NCBI GenBank assembly: GCA_016124675.1
Contig: WGNG01000015.1
Location: 1 to 64,000 of the forward strand
Direction of reading: 5' to 3'
Length of the DNA: 64,000 nt
From: Alphaproteobacteria bacterium
GTDB taxonomy: Bacteria; Pseudomonadota; Alphaproteobacteria; Caulobacterales; Maricaulaceae
Shown here: positions 1 to 8,067 of the stretch, in pieces
Position numbering within the stretch: position 1 is the first letter of the stretch
Layout of the letters: every line of letters begins with the position of its first letter
The notes under the pieces: generated by a model
Databases searched by the model: none
What the model saw: the letters and a program-made list of their open reading frames with translations, nothing else
What the model was told of the DNA's origin: nothing
Program-made: the position numbers and the translations under genes

Positions 1-906
1 GCCAAGGCGGGTGATCGAGTCGAGCAGTATCACCACGTCGCGCTTGTGCTCGACGAGGCGCTTGGCCTTTTCGATCACCATCTCGGCGACCTGGACGTGG
101 CGCGTGGCCGGCTCGTCGAAGGTGGAGGCCACCACCTCGCCCTTCACCGTGCGCTGCATGTCGGTCACTTCCTCGGGGCGCTCGTCGATGAGCAGCACCA
201 TGAGGAAGCATTCAGGATGGTTCGTCTCGATGGCGTGGGCGACGTTCTGCAGCACCATGGTCTTGCCGGTGCGCGGCGGCGCCACGATCAGGGCGCGCTG
301 ACCCTTGCCGATGGGCGCCACGATGTCGATCACGCGGCCCGTGCGGTCCTTGCGGGTCGGATCCGGGTTCTCGATGTGGAAGCGCTCTTCAGGATAGAGC
401 GGGGTCAGATTGTCGAAATGGACCTTGTGACGGGTCTTTTCCGGATCCTCGAAATTGATGCTGGCGACTTTGAGGAGCGCAAAATAGCGCTCATTGTCGC
501 GCGGCGAGCGGATCTCGCCCTCCACCGTATCGCCGGTGCGCAGGCCGAAGCGCCGGATCTGGCTGGGCGAGACATAGATATCGTCCGGACCGGGCAGATA
601 ATTGGATTCCGGCGCGCGCAGGAAGCCGAACCCGTCCTGCAGCACTTCCAGCGTGCCGCCGCCGAAGATCGAGGCGCCCTCTTCGGCCAGCGCTTTCAGG
701 ATGGCGAACATCATGCCCTGCTTGCGCAGGCTCGCGGCGTTTTCGATGTCGAGTTCTTCAGCCAGCGCCACCAGCTCGGCGGGGCTCTTTTCCTTCAGCT
801 CCTGCAGCGACATGCGCTCGCCGGCATGGCTCTGGCCGGAGGACCTGACGTCCTCATCGCCGGCCTCGTCTTCCATATCGTCATCGTAGCGGTTGTCGTC
901 GTTCAT
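1..906 (-). CDS. rho: Transcription termination factor Rho (3' end outside window)
   Basis: Rho is the hexameric RNA helicase/ATPase that ends transcription at unstructured, C-rich RNA. The window edge cuts the gene: 302 N-terminal residues are present and roughly the last 115-120 (rest of the motor) are missing. Visible in order are an acidic tail of about 30 residues ([19 protein letters not shown]), the Rho N domain beginning [17 protein letters not shown], the cold-shock-like RNA-binding part ([15 protein letters not shown]), the Walker A loop APPRTGKT and, at the cut edge, Walker [11 protein letters not shown]. The first ATG gives the acidic tail; an internal ATG at 813 matches the start of most alphaproteobacterial Rho proteins and is preceded by GGCGAG, so the start is uncertain. 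In many alphaproteobacteria rho follows hemE-hemH-hemJ; here an esterase gene intervenes. Confidence 0.97.
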   Translation of the reverse strand, partial: MNDDNRYDDDMEDEAGDEDVRSSGQSHAGERMSLQELKEKSPAELVALAEELDIENAASLRKQGMMFAILKALAEEGASIFGGGTLEVLQDGFGFLRAPESNYLPGPDDIYVSPSQIRRFGLRTGDTVEGEIRSPRDNERYFALLKVASINFEDPEKTRHKVHFDNLTPLYPEERFHIENPDPTRKDRTGRVIDIVAPIGKGQRALIVAPPRTGKTMVLQNVAHAIETNHPECFLMVLLIDERPEEVTDMQRTVKGEVVASTFDEPATRHVQVAEMVIEKAKRLVEHKRDVVILLDSITRLG

Positions 907-1266
907 GTCGGTCTCGGAGAGCAAAAGGCGAATGGAAAACGCGGCGGGAGGCTGGCAGGGGTCAGCGCTGAGCCGGGATCACGCGCCGGGCCACAACAGA
1001 GCCATCAACGCACCGGCCAGGCGCAACGCCCGGGACATGGGCCCCATCGAGGGCTTGGTGTTGGTTTGCCCGGGGGCGCGCCGAAACGCCGCCGCCACAG
1101 GAGAAGGAAGGGAACCTGACATAAGGTTTCATCCAAACGCGTGCCACAGGCGCGCGCGCGCGTCAAGTTGGCCGGGCGCTTGAGAATGACCTGATACCTT
1201 CAATCGGCTCGTCCCCGAAAGCAATTTCAGGCATTATCGGCAACAAGCAGTGAGGGAGGCTGGGAG
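907..1266. other. Non-coding gap upstream of rho and the divergent esterase
   Basis: This 360-bp gap separates divergent rho and the esterase, so promoters for both must lie here. Short frames run through it but encode low-complexity Arg/Pro/Gly peptides without recognisable features. A (CG)5 tract at about 1151-1160 is the only conspicuous sequence. I could not pick out a convincing -35/-10 pair. Confidence 0.5.
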
Positions 1267-2130
1267 ATGGTGACATCAGATTGGCGGGGCGCATGGCTGG
1301 GTGCACTGGCCGTGGCAGCCGCCGCGTTCGTGCCAGGCAGCGGTGCAGCGGCGGCCGCGGAGGCCTCAAATCCAGACAGCCGGGGCGCGATAGAGAGCCT
1401 GCCAGCCCTCACCGGCGCCTATTTCCCCCTCGCCTCGGAGCATACCGGGCGGACCTACCACATCCATGTACGCGTCCCGGACGGGTACGACCCGCAGGGC
1501 GCGCAAATCTATCCGGTGGTCTATGTTCTGGACGGGGATTCGCTATGGCCGATCCTGGCGGCGACCCATCTGTTCCTGACCTATGATGATGGCGTTCCTG
1601 AAGCGATCGTCGTGGGGATCGCCTACGGTTCATTTTCGCCTGAGATCAATGCGCGCAGCGTGGACTTCATGCCGCCCGGCGCCGAGGAGCGCGAGGCCGG
1701 AGCGCCGGCCTTTGCGCGGTTTCTGAGCGGCGAGCTGCTGCCGCTGATCGAGGCGCGCTACAACGCTGATCCCGGGCGCAGGATTGTGTTCGGCCAGTCG
1801 CGCGGCGGCAGTTTCGTGCTGTATTCGGCCTTCACCGATCCGGACCTGTTCTGGGGGCGGATCGCCAGCAATCCGGCGTTCGCCCCGACAGAAGAATTCT
1901 TCTTCGCCGAGCCCTTAACGGCCTCGCGCCCGGACCTGAAGCTGATGATCGCCAGCGGCGAAAATGATTGGCCGGTGTCGCGTCAAGCGGCGTTGCGCTG
2001 GGGCGCGGCGTGGGATGAGCGTCCGGGCCGCCCGTGGGACGCGCGTGTTCACACCATCCCCGGCGGTACTCATGCCGCCAATAGCGCCGACGCCTACCGG
2101 GCGGGCCTGCGCTGGATATTCAGCGAGTAA
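1267..2130 (+). CDS. Secreted putative esterase (alpha/beta hydrolase, Fes/IroE-like)
   Basis: This 287-residue protein has a signal peptide (hydrophobic AWLGALAVAAAAFV, then Ala-rich cleavage region near residue 35), so it should act in the periplasm or outside the cell. The body fits the putative esterase family (esterase D / enterochelin-esterase type): a YPVVYVLDGD strand, the nucleophile elbow GQSRGG (Ser near residue 178), a conserved ASGENDWP segment and a late GGTH that would carry the catalytic His. The substrate cannot be told. A strong ribosome site (GGGAGGCTGGGAG) fixes the start. It is convergent with hemJ, with only three bases between stop codons, and interrupts the common hemJ-rho adjacency, which suggests later insertion. 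Confidence 0.8.
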   Translation: MVTSDWRGAWLGALAVAAAAFVPGSGAAAAAEASNPDSRGAIESLPALTGAYFPLASEHTGRTYHIHVRVPDGYDPQGAQIYPVVYVLDGDSLWPILAATHLFLTYDDGVPEAIVVGIAYGSFSPEINARSVDFMPPGAEEREAGAPAFARFLSGELLPLIEARYNADPGRRIVFGQSRGGSFVLYSAFTDPDLFWGRIASNPAFAPTEEFFFAEPLTASRPDLKLMIASGENDWPVSRQAALRWGAAWDERPGRPWDARVHTIPGGTHAANSADAYRAGLRWIFSE

Positions 2131-2133
2131 GGC

Positions 2134-2589
2134 TCAGAACGGCTTCCAGACCGCCAGCACGGCGATAATGATCGCGGCGATGGCCGGCGCTTCGTTGATG
2201 AGGCGCCAGAACTTCTCCGTGCCCGGCCGGGCGCCCTTGGCGAATTTGCGCGCGCTGGCGGCGTAGAAGCCGTGCACGCCGCTGAGCGCCAGCACGAGGG
2301 CGAGCTTGGTGTGCATCCAGCCCTGCGAGAACAGGCCGGGATTGGCGGCCAGCATCACTATCGCCAGCAGCCACACGGCAATGAGGGCCGGGTTGAGGAT
2401 GATGCCCAGCAGATTGCGCTCCTGGGTCAAGAGCGCGCCTTCGAGCTCCCCGCCCGGGATCGCCTGGTGGTGATACACGAACAGGCGCGGCAGATAGAGC
2501 ATGCCGGCCATCCAGAAGATCACCGCCGCGATATGCAGGCCCTTGATGATTTCGTATGTCGCGCCGCCGGGCGCCAGAAATTCGATCAC
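2134..2589 (-). CDS. hemJ: Protoporphyrinogen IX oxidase HemJ (CopD-like membrane protein)
   Basis: HemJ oxidises protoporphyrinogen IX to protoporphyrin IX in the inner membrane, the penultimate step of heme synthesis. The 151-residue protein shows the family's four hydrophobic helices, the conserved His in GLHIAAVIFWMAGMLYLPRL and the Arg/Lys-rich second helix region (FVYHHQA). The start is GTG: it lies behind GAGGAGG and its GTGA overlaps the hemH stop by four bases, implying translational coupling. Longer frames upstream run inside hemH and are not needed. Position as third gene of hemE-hemH-hemJ supports the call over a generic CopD family assignment. Confidence 0.93.
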   Translation of the reverse strand: MIEFLAPGGATYEIIKGLHIAAVIFWMAGMLYLPRLFVYHHQAIPGGELEGALLTQERNLLGIILNPALIAVWLLAIVMLAANPGLFSQGWMHTKLALVLALSGVHGFYAASARKFAKGARPGTEKFWRLINEAPAIAAIIIAVLAVWKPF

Positions 2590-3644
2590 GCCGCTGCCTC
2601 CTCGCTCACAAGCCCCGCCTCGCGGCAAGGGCAGCGCCCGAACGCCGCCGGGCAGATCGCCCGTCCGCCCGGGGGCTTCAGCCCGCACGGGCCGTCCAGC
2701 GCCGACACCGTCAGTCCCGCCAGCGCCTTGATAAAATCGGGATGATCGCCCAGCGCCGGCACGCGATCATACCCTTTTGCGCCGTATTCTTCAGCCAGCT
2801 CGGCATATTCCTCGTCAAGCTCGACCAGGGTCTCGATATGCTCGGAGACAAAGGCGATGGGCGACAGGAGAATGTGGCGTTCTTCCTTGCAGGCGCGCTC
2901 GATGGCCTCTTCGGTAGAGGGGCCGATCCAGGCGAGCGGGCCGACGCGCGACTGGTAGCAGATCTCGGTATCACTCAGGGCTTCCGGCAGGCGCGCCGCC
3001 ACCGCGGCGGCGGTCTGTTCGACCTGCCACTGATAGCTGTCGCCGCGCTTGACGACGACTTCCGGCAGGCCGTGGGCGGAAAACAGCACGCGCGCATTCG
3101 CCGGAGCGCCCGCCTTGCGCCAGCTGTCCTCGATGAGGCGGGCGTGGGCGGTGATGAAATCGGCTTCCTCGGGATAACAGCACACCACGCGCGCCTGGCC
3201 CCCGCCGGCATCGCGCCAGGCTTTCAGGGATGAGGCGGTGGTGGTGGTGGAGAACTGGGGATAGAGCGGCAGGATGACCGTCTCGTCCGGCTTGAAGGCG
3301 GCGGCCTCTTTTACCGCGTCTTTCACGAACGGGCGCCAGTAGCGCATGGCGAGGATGATCTTGATCTCGTCGCCGGGCAGGGCCTTGGCCAGCGCCTGCG
3401 CCAGGGCGTTGGCCTGCTTGCGGGTTTCAGGCACCAGCGGCGACCCGCCGCCCATCTTGGCGTAATTCTCCCGCGCAGACGGGGCGCGCGTGGTGGAGAT
3501 GAACCAGGCCAGCGGCTCGCGGATGAAGACAGGCGCGCTGATGATCGCAGGGTCGCGAAACAGATTGCGCAGGAAGGCACGCACATCGCCCGGCCCATCC
3601 GGGCCGCCCAGGTTGAACAGCACCACTGCTATGCGCCGGGTCAT
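2586..3644 (-). CDS. hemH: Ferrochelatase
   Basis: HemH inserts ferrous iron into protoporphyrin IX, the last step of heme synthesis. The 352-residue protein begins MTRRIAVVLFNLGGPDG, typical of the family, and has the SAHGLP motif carrying the catalytic His (near residue 200) and the AFVSEHIETLVELDEEY signature near the C terminus. AAAGGA lies upstream of the ATG. It sits 20 bases after hemE and overlaps hemJ by four bases, so the three genes probably form one transcript starting in the origin region. The last ~25 residues are rich in Pro and Cys (PAAFGRCPCREAGL), which could be a Cys-rich tail, but I have not verified any cluster binding. Confidence 0.96.
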   Translation of the reverse strand: MTRRIAVVLFNLGGPDGPGDVRAFLRNLFRDPAIISAPVFIREPLAWFISTTRAPSARENYAKMGGGSPLVPETRKQANALAQALAKALPGDEIKIILAMRYWRPFVKDAVKEAAAFKPDETVILPLYPQFSTTTTASSLKAWRDAGGGQARVVCCYPEEADFITAHARLIEDSWRKAGAPANARVLFSAHGLPEVVVKRGDSYQWQVEQTAAAVAARLPEALSDTEICYQSRVGPLAWIGPSTEEAIERACKEERHILLSPIAFVSEHIETLVELDEEYAELAEEYGAKGYDRVPALGDHPDFIKALAGLTVSALDGPCGLKPPGGRAICPAAFGRCPCREAGLVSEEAAA

Positions 3645-3664
3645 GGCGGTCCTTTTGCGGCTTG

Positions 3665-4690
3665 TCAGCCCTGCCGCAGACGCGCCATCAGGCGGGTCAC
3701 ATGCTCGGGCGGGGTGTCGAGATTGATGCCGTGTCCGAGATTGAACACATAGGGCCGGCCCGCCCATGCGCAAAGCAGTCGATCGACTTCGCTGTCCAGC
3801 ACCGCACCGCCTGCTTGCAGCACGGCGGGGTCCAGCTGGCCCTGGACAGGCAGGGTTTTGGGCAGGGCCGAGGCCGCCCACTGCGTATCCATGCCATGGT
3901 CGAGCGCCAGTGCGGTCACCCCGGTCTCGCGCGCATAGCGCACCGCCTGAGGCCCGGCGCCGCGCGGAAATCCGATCACCGGCGCCGTGATGCCCTGGGC
4001 GCGCAGCCCGTCGACAATGCGCCTGGTGGGCCGGATGACTACGCGGTCAAACAGGGGGTCGGGCAGGCTGTCCGCCCAAGAATCAAAGAGTTTCACCACA
4101 TCTGCGCCGGCCTTGACCTGATCGGCCAGGTAGGTCGTGGTGGCGTCCGCGATGAGGTCAAGCAGGGCGTCAAAGCCGGCCGGATCACTCCAGGCCATGG
4201 CGCGCGCCTTGAAGCGGTCCTTGGAGCCGCCGCCCTCGATCATGTAGGTGGCCACCGTCCAGGGCGACCCTGCAAAACCAATCAGCGTCGTCTCGGCGGG
4301 CAAGGCGGCGCGCAGGCGCGTCAGCGTGTCACACACTGGGGCCAGCACATCGCGCGCCCGCGACGGCGATAACCGGCCAAGATCGGCGGGGGTAACCGGT
4401 TCGAGCCTGGGGCCCTCGCCCGCCTCGAACCAGACTTTCTGACCGAGGCCATAAGGCAGGAGAAGAATGTCAGCGAACACGATGGCCGCGTCGAAACCAT
4501 AGCGCCGGATCGGCTGCAGCGTAACTTCCGCCGCCGCCTCCGGATTAAGGCAAAACGCAATGAAATCAGGCTGCTGCGCCCGTACGGCGCGATACTCGGG
4601 CAGGTAGCGCCCCGCCTGGCGCATGAGCCAGACCGGAGGGCGCGCCAGCGTCTGGCCCGAAAGCACCTGAAGCAGCGGTTTGTCCGTCAT
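3665..4690 (-). CDS. hemE: Uroporphyrinogen decarboxylase
   Basis: HemE removes four carboxyl groups from uroporphyrinogen III to give coproporphyrinogen III in the cytoplasm. The 341-residue sequence carries both family signatures: PPVWLMRQAGRYLPEYR near the N terminus and GFAGSPWTVATYMIEGG around residue 140. The start MTDKPLLQVL is chosen because a frame extending to 4738 adds only a non-conserved 16-residue leader. It is the first gene of hemE-hemH-hemJ and reads away from the presumed replication origin; in Caulobacter hemE borders the origin in the same orientation and is transcribed from promoters inside it. Confidence 0.97.
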   Translation of the reverse strand: MTDKPLLQVLSGQTLARPPVWLMRQAGRYLPEYRAVRAQQPDFIAFCLNPEAAAEVTLQPIRRYGFDAAIVFADILLLPYGLGQKVWFEAGEGPRLEPVTPADLGRLSPSRARDVLAPVCDTLTRLRAALPAETTLIGFAGSPWTVATYMIEGGGSKDRFKARAMAWSDPAGFDALLDLIADATTTYLADQVKAGADVVKLFDSWADSLPDPLFDRVVIRPTRRIVDGLRAQGITAPVIGFPRGAGPQAVRYARETGVTALALDHGMDTQWAASALPKTLPVQGQLDPAVLQAGGAVLDSEVDRLLCAWAGRPYVFNLGHGINLDTPPEHVTRLMARLRQG

Positions 4691-4751
4691 CGCCTGCACC
4701 CCGTCTTGCAAGGGGTGCGGCCCGCCGCGTCCCCACAATCAACTGCCCTCC

Positions 4752-4781
4752 CTTATCTTTATTTCCTGAAAGAATGAAAGA
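4752..4781. other. AT-rich stretch, candidate DNA unwinding element
   Basis: Bases from CTTATCTTTATTTCCTGAAA onward form a conspicuous A+T-rich run in an otherwise very GC-rich gap. Such an element next to DnaA boxes is where origins melt. It lies on the hemE side of the DnaA boxes. The same stretch could also contribute to hemE promoter activity. Confidence 0.5.
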
Positions 4782-4810
4782 GGGGGATCAGTAGCAAGGC
4801 TGGGCGCCCG

Positions 4811-5122
4811 TGTGGACAAGGGGGTTTGTCGACCCGGGCGCCGGGTATTCACAGGCTGTGGGGGATGATCATCCACGCCCTGTGGAGGCGGTTTGGCCGC
4901 TGCGTTAATGATGAGGTAACGATGATTGACGCGAGGTTAACGCGGCGGGCCGGGTGCAGTGATGGCGGGTCTGGCGGGTGTGGTCCGGGGCCTGTCCACA
5001 GACCGGGACTGTCCACAGCTTATTGGCGCGGCAGGGATGCGCTCCGGGCGCCGGCGCCGCGGAATGTGGATCGGGCGGGGCGATCCCCCGCAAGGTGTGT
5101 ACAATCGGCCCGGTTATGCACG
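4811..5122. promoter_or_regulatory. Cluster of DnaA-box-like 9-mers
   Basis: Compared with TTATCCACA / TGTGGATAA, close matches are TGTGGACAA (4811-4819, one mismatch), TATTCACAG (4846-4854), TCATCCACG (4869-4877), CTGTCCACA twice (4992-5000 and 5009-5017, 17 bp apart), TGTGGATCG (5065-5073, close to the Caulobacter G-box TGATCCACA on the other strand) and TTATGCACG (5114-5122). None is a perfect consensus box, as is also usual in Caulobacter. Their density is far above that in the flanking genes. Confidence 0.65.
4905..4941 (+). promoter_or_regulatory. Two tandem CtrA-like boxes
   Basis: The consensus is TTAA-N7-TTAA(C). Site one is TTAA-TGATGAG-GTAAC (4905-4920) and site two TTGA-CGCGAGG-TTAAC (4926-4941); each has one mismatch. 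Their starts are 21 bp apart, two helical turns, so both would face the same side of the DNA. In Caulobacter CtrA binds the origin at such sites and silences replication in swarmer cells. Confidence 0.55.
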
Positions 5123-5214
5123 GCGCGCCGCGATGATGTTCACAGGCGGGCGTGGCTGGTTTAACGATTGGGCTGGCGCCGGCGCGGCCGGTTCACAGAC
5201 GGAAGAACAGGCGC

Positions 5215-6072
5215 ATGACGACATCGGGGTTGGTCCAGTCTGAAGCCGACGGGCTGCACTTTCATGTCCATATGGTCTCGGACTCTACCGGAGAGACGCT
5301 GATGGCGGTGATGCGCGCCTCGGTCGCCCAGTTTCCAGGCGTCCACCCCATCGAGCATTTGTTCGCCCTGGTGCGGTCGCCGCGCCAGATGGACCGGGTG
5401 CTTGATCATATCGAGGCGCATCCGGGACTCGTCATGTTCACCCTGGTCAATCAGGATTTGCGCCGGACACTGGAAGACCGTTGCGCGCTGCTGCGCGTGC
5501 CGGCGGTGGCGGTGCTCGATCCCATCGAGGCGACCTTGTCGGGGTTCCTGGGTGCGCCCGCCCAGGGCAAGGCGGGGGCCCAGCGCGTGCTGGACGCGGA
5601 TTATTACCGGAGGATCGAGGCGATGAATTACTGCATGGCCCATGATGACGGCCAGGGCGAGGATCTCGCCAGCGCCGATGTCATCCTGCTGGGCGTCAGC
5701 CGCACGTCGAAGACGCCGACCAGCGTCTATCTCGGCAATCGCGGCATCCGCACGGCGAATATTCCCCTCGTGCCCGGGGCGCCCCTGCCTGACGGTCTGG
5801 AGCTGTTGAAGAAGCCCCTCATTGTCGGTCTCACGGCGAGCCCGGAGCGGATCATCCAGATCCGGCGCAACCGGCTCGTCAATCTCGGCGAGGAGGCGCC
5901 CACGAGCTATGTCGATTCAGAGACCGTGAAGGAAGAGCTGATGCATGCCCGGCGCCTGTTCGCCCGGCATAACTGGCCCTCCATCGATGTGACGCGGCGA
6001 TCCATCGAGGAGACGGCGGCCAAGGTCATCAATTTGCTGACCGAACATCGCGCCGCCCTGGCGGCGTCATGA
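5215..6072 (+). CDS. Pyruvate phosphate dikinase / PEP synthase regulatory protein (PPSRP, DUF299)
   Basis: Members are bifunctional ADP-dependent kinases and Pi-dependent phosphorylases that switch pyruvate phosphate dikinase or PEP synthase off and on by a histidine-adjacent threonine. The 285-residue protein has the conserved start HVHMVSDSTGETL, the P-loop-like GVSRTSKTPTSVYLGNRG around residue 160, and PERIIQIRRNRL after it. Sequence does not reveal which enzyme is the partner. The ATG behind GAAGAACAGG is preferred over a longer frame whose leader lies in the origin region. It begins a five-gene string with 4-base overlaps and corresponds to the RP001-type gene that flanks the origin in many alphaproteobacteria. 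Confidence 0.93.
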   Translation: MTTSGLVQSEADGLHFHVHMVSDSTGETLMAVMRASVAQFPGVHPIEHLFALVRSPRQMDRVLDHIEAHPGLVMFTLVNQDLRRTLEDRCALLRVPAVAVLDPIEATLSGFLGAPAQGKAGAQRVLDADYYRRIEAMNYCMAHDDGQGEDLASADVILLGVSRTSKTPTSVYLGNRGIRTANIPLVPGAPLPDGLELLKKPLIVGLTASPERIIQIRRNRLVNLGEEAPTSYVDSETVKEELMHARRLFARHNWPSIDVTRRSIEETAAKVINLLTEHRAALAAS

Positions 6073-6650
6073 CGCTGGTTCTGGCATCCGTATCGTCCTC
6101 GCGGCGGGCCATCCTGGAAGGCGCCGGCGTGGCGTTCGAGGTTGATCCTGCGGGCGTCTACGAGGCGGCCATCAAGCGCCGCTTTACGGGCGAGGCGTCC
6201 GCTCTGGCCCAGGCTCTGGCCGACGCCAAGGCGCTGGCCGTGTCAGGCCGGCGCGAGGGTCTGGTGCTGGGCGCTGATCAGGTGCTGGAGTTTGACGGCG
6301 AGGCCTATGACAAGGCGCCCGACGCCGACACCGCGATCGCACGCCTGCGGGCCTGGCGCGGGCAGACACACTATCTGCGCGGTGGGCTGACCGCGGCGCG
6401 CGGCGGCGAGATTCTCTGGCGCTACCGCAGCAGCTGTGCGCTGCGCGTGCGGCCGGTGTCGGACGCGTTTCTGGAGCGCTACCGTGGCGAAGCGGGGGCT
6501 TTTCTGACCACGACGGTGGGCGGTTACGCCTTTGAGGGGCTGGGCGCACAGCTGTTCGATCGGGTGGAGGGCGATTTTTTCGCGATCCTCGGCCTCCCGC
6601 TCCTCCCGCTCTTGGAATTTCTGCGCCAGCAAGGCGTGCTGGACACATGA
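6069..6650 (+). CDS. maf: Maf-family nucleoside triphosphate pyrophosphatase
   Basis: Maf proteins hydrolyse non-canonical or modified nucleoside triphosphates to monophosphates and are linked to division arrest in some bacteria. The 193-residue protein starts TLVLASVSSSRRAILEGAG, a variant of the family's LASxSPRR motif lacking the usual Pro, and carries GLVLGADQVLEFDGEAYDKA with the catalytic Asp. The ATGA overlap with the PPSRP gene upstream and with aroE downstream indicates one operon. The SSSRR and ADQV variants place it in the alphaproteobacterial subgroup beside aroE rather than the classical dTTP/UTP type; its exact substrate is unknown. Confidence 0.9.
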   Translation: MTLVLASVSSSRRAILEGAGVAFEVDPAGVYEAAIKRRFTGEASALAQALADAKALAVSGRREGLVLGADQVLEFDGEAYDKAPDADTAIARLRAWRGQTHYLRGGLTAARGGEILWRYRSSCALRVRPVSDAFLERYRGEAGAFLTTTVGGYAFEGLGAQLFDRVEGDFFAILGLPLLPLLEFLRQQGVLDT

Positions 6651-7471
6651 CACCGGCTGAGCCGATCGCCGGGGTGTGCGGGTGGCCTGTGGACCATTCC
6701 CTGTCCCCGCTGATGATGACCAGCTGGCTGTCGCAGGCCGGCTTGCCCGGTCGCTATGTGCATGTGCCGGCGCGCCCTGAGGATTTCGCAGCTTGTGTGG
6801 ACGCGCGGCGGGACGAGGGCTTTTCCGGGCTCAATGTCACGGTCCCGCACAAGGAGGCGGCGCTGGCCCTCAGCGATGAGGCGAGTGTGCGCGCCCGGGC
6901 TGTGGGCGCGGCCAATTGCCTGGTGTTTCGCGATGGCGCCATCCATGCAGACAATACCGATATTGACGGCCTGGAGGCGGCTTTGGCCGGTGATGACGGG
7001 GCGGGGCCTGCCGTGCTGGTCGGCGCAGGGGGCGCGGCGCGCGCGGCGATGTGGCGTCTGGCGGGTCAGGGCCGGGAGATCCGCATTGTCAACCGGACCC
7101 AGGCCCGGGCGGAGGCGCTCGCGGACGGATTTGGCGTCAGCGCATCGATCCATGCCAGCGCGGATCGGCAGGCGCTTGACGGCGCGCGTCTCATCATCAA
7201 CGCCAGTGTTCTGGGCATGAAGGGCCAGCCGCCTCTGGAGATCGCTCTGGAGGCGGCGGCGCCGGACGCCCTGGTGTTCGACATGGTTTACGCGCCGCTG
7301 CGCACGCCGCTTCTGCAACGGGCGCAATCGCTGGGCCTGCGCACCTGCGGCGGGCTCGCCATGCTGATCGGCCAGGCGCGTCCGGCGTTTGAATCCTTCT
7401 ACGGCGCCCCGGCGCCCCGCGATGACAGCGTGCGCGCCCGACTCGAAGCGGCGCTGGAGGCGCGCTTATGA
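6647..7471 (+). CDS. aroE: Shikimate dehydrogenase (NADP+)
   Basis: AroE reduces 3-dehydroshikimate to shikimate with NADPH in aromatic amino acid synthesis. In its 274 residues the substrate pocket GVCGWPVDHSLSP, the catalytic Lys in NVTVPHKEAAL (near residue 68), the Asp of NTDIDGL (near 103), the NADP-binding loop VLVGAGGAARA and the late GGLAMLIGQARPAFESFYG are all present. The start codon lies in the end of maf with a four-base overlap and the stop overlaps coaE likewise, so expression is probably coupled. Confidence 0.96.
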   Translation: MTPAEPIAGVCGWPVDHSLSPLMMTSWLSQAGLPGRYVHVPARPEDFAACVDARRDEGFSGLNVTVPHKEAALALSDEASVRARAVGAANCLVFRDGAIHADNTDIDGLEAALAGDDGAGPAVLVGAGGAARAAMWRLAGQGREIRIVNRTQARAEALADGFGVSASIHASADRQALDGARLIINASVLGMKGQPPLEIALEAAAPDALVFDMVYAPLRTPLLQRAQSLGLRTCGGLAMLIGQARPAFESFYGAPAPRDDSVRARLEAALEARL

Positions 7472-8067
7472 TGGTGGTGGGCCTGACAGGCTCGATCGGC
7501 ATGGGCAAATCCACCACGGCGCGCCTTTTTGCCGAGGAGGGCGCGGCGGTGTTTGACGCCGATGCGGCCGTCGCGGCCCTGTATGAACCCGGCGGCGCCG
7601 GCGCGGCGGCGGTGGCGCAGGCCTTTCCCGGGTGCGCGGACCTGCAGACGGGTGTGGACCGCGCCGCCTTGTCGCTGGCCCTGCAGGCGGATCCGTCCGG
7701 ATTCGCGCGCCTGGAGGCGCTGATCCACCCCCTCGTCGAGGCGGAGCGCGAGGCGTTTTTCGCGGCGGCCCGGGCCGAGGGCCGGGCGCTGTCCGTGCTC
7801 GATGTGCCGCTCCTGTTCGAAACCGGCCAGCATGAGCGCGTGGATGCCATTGTCGTCGTCAGCGCGCCGGAGGATGTGCAACGCGGGCGCGTCTTGGCGC
7901 GCGGCGGGATGAATGAGGCCAAGCTCGCCGCCATACTGGCGCGCCAGACCCCTGATTCGCACAAGCGCGCCGCCGCGCACCATGTGATCGACACCAGTCA
8001 GGGAATTGACGCCGCGCGCACCCAGGTGCGCGCGGTCATCGCGGCGCTGACAGGAGAGCGGGCATGA
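7468..8067 (+). CDS. coaE: Dephospho-CoA kinase
   Basis: CoaE phosphorylates the ribose 3'-hydroxyl of dephospho-CoA, finishing coenzyme A synthesis. The 199-residue protein has the P-loop GLTGSIGMGKST at the extreme N terminus, the substrate-site DADAAV, and the family motif DVPLLFETG near residue 115. It is embedded between aroE and dnaQ with four-base overlaps at both ends, the standard order beside alphaproteobacterial origins. Confidence 0.96.
   Translation: MMVVGLTGSIGMGKSTTARLFAEEGAAVFDADAAVAALYEPGGAGAAAVAQAFPGCADLQTGVDRAALSLALQADPSGFARLEALIHPLVEAEREAFFAAARAEGRALSVLDVPLLFETGQHERVDAIVVVSAPEDVQRGRVLARGGMNEAKLAAILARQTPDSHKRAAAHHVIDTSQGIDAARTQVRAVIAALTGERA

Larger units (their letters stand above)
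4691..5214. other. Probable chromosomal replication origin (oriC)
   Basis: The 524-bp gap between divergent hemE and the PPSRP gene contains no plausible gene. In Caulobacter crescentus the origin lies precisely between hemE and the RP001 homologue, which is this DUF299/PPSRP family. Here the gap holds an AT-rich stretch near its hemE end, several 9-mers close to the DnaA box TTATCCACA, and two CtrA-like boxes. The parABS cluster 6-10 kb away is at the spacing usual for these bacteria. No experiment or skew calculation backs this; it rests on synteny and motifs. Confidence 0.85.

Noticed and set aside
46-1119. 357-codon plus-strand open frame across rho
   Set aside because: It is the complement of the rho coding sequence and encodes a His/Gly-rich shadow peptide.
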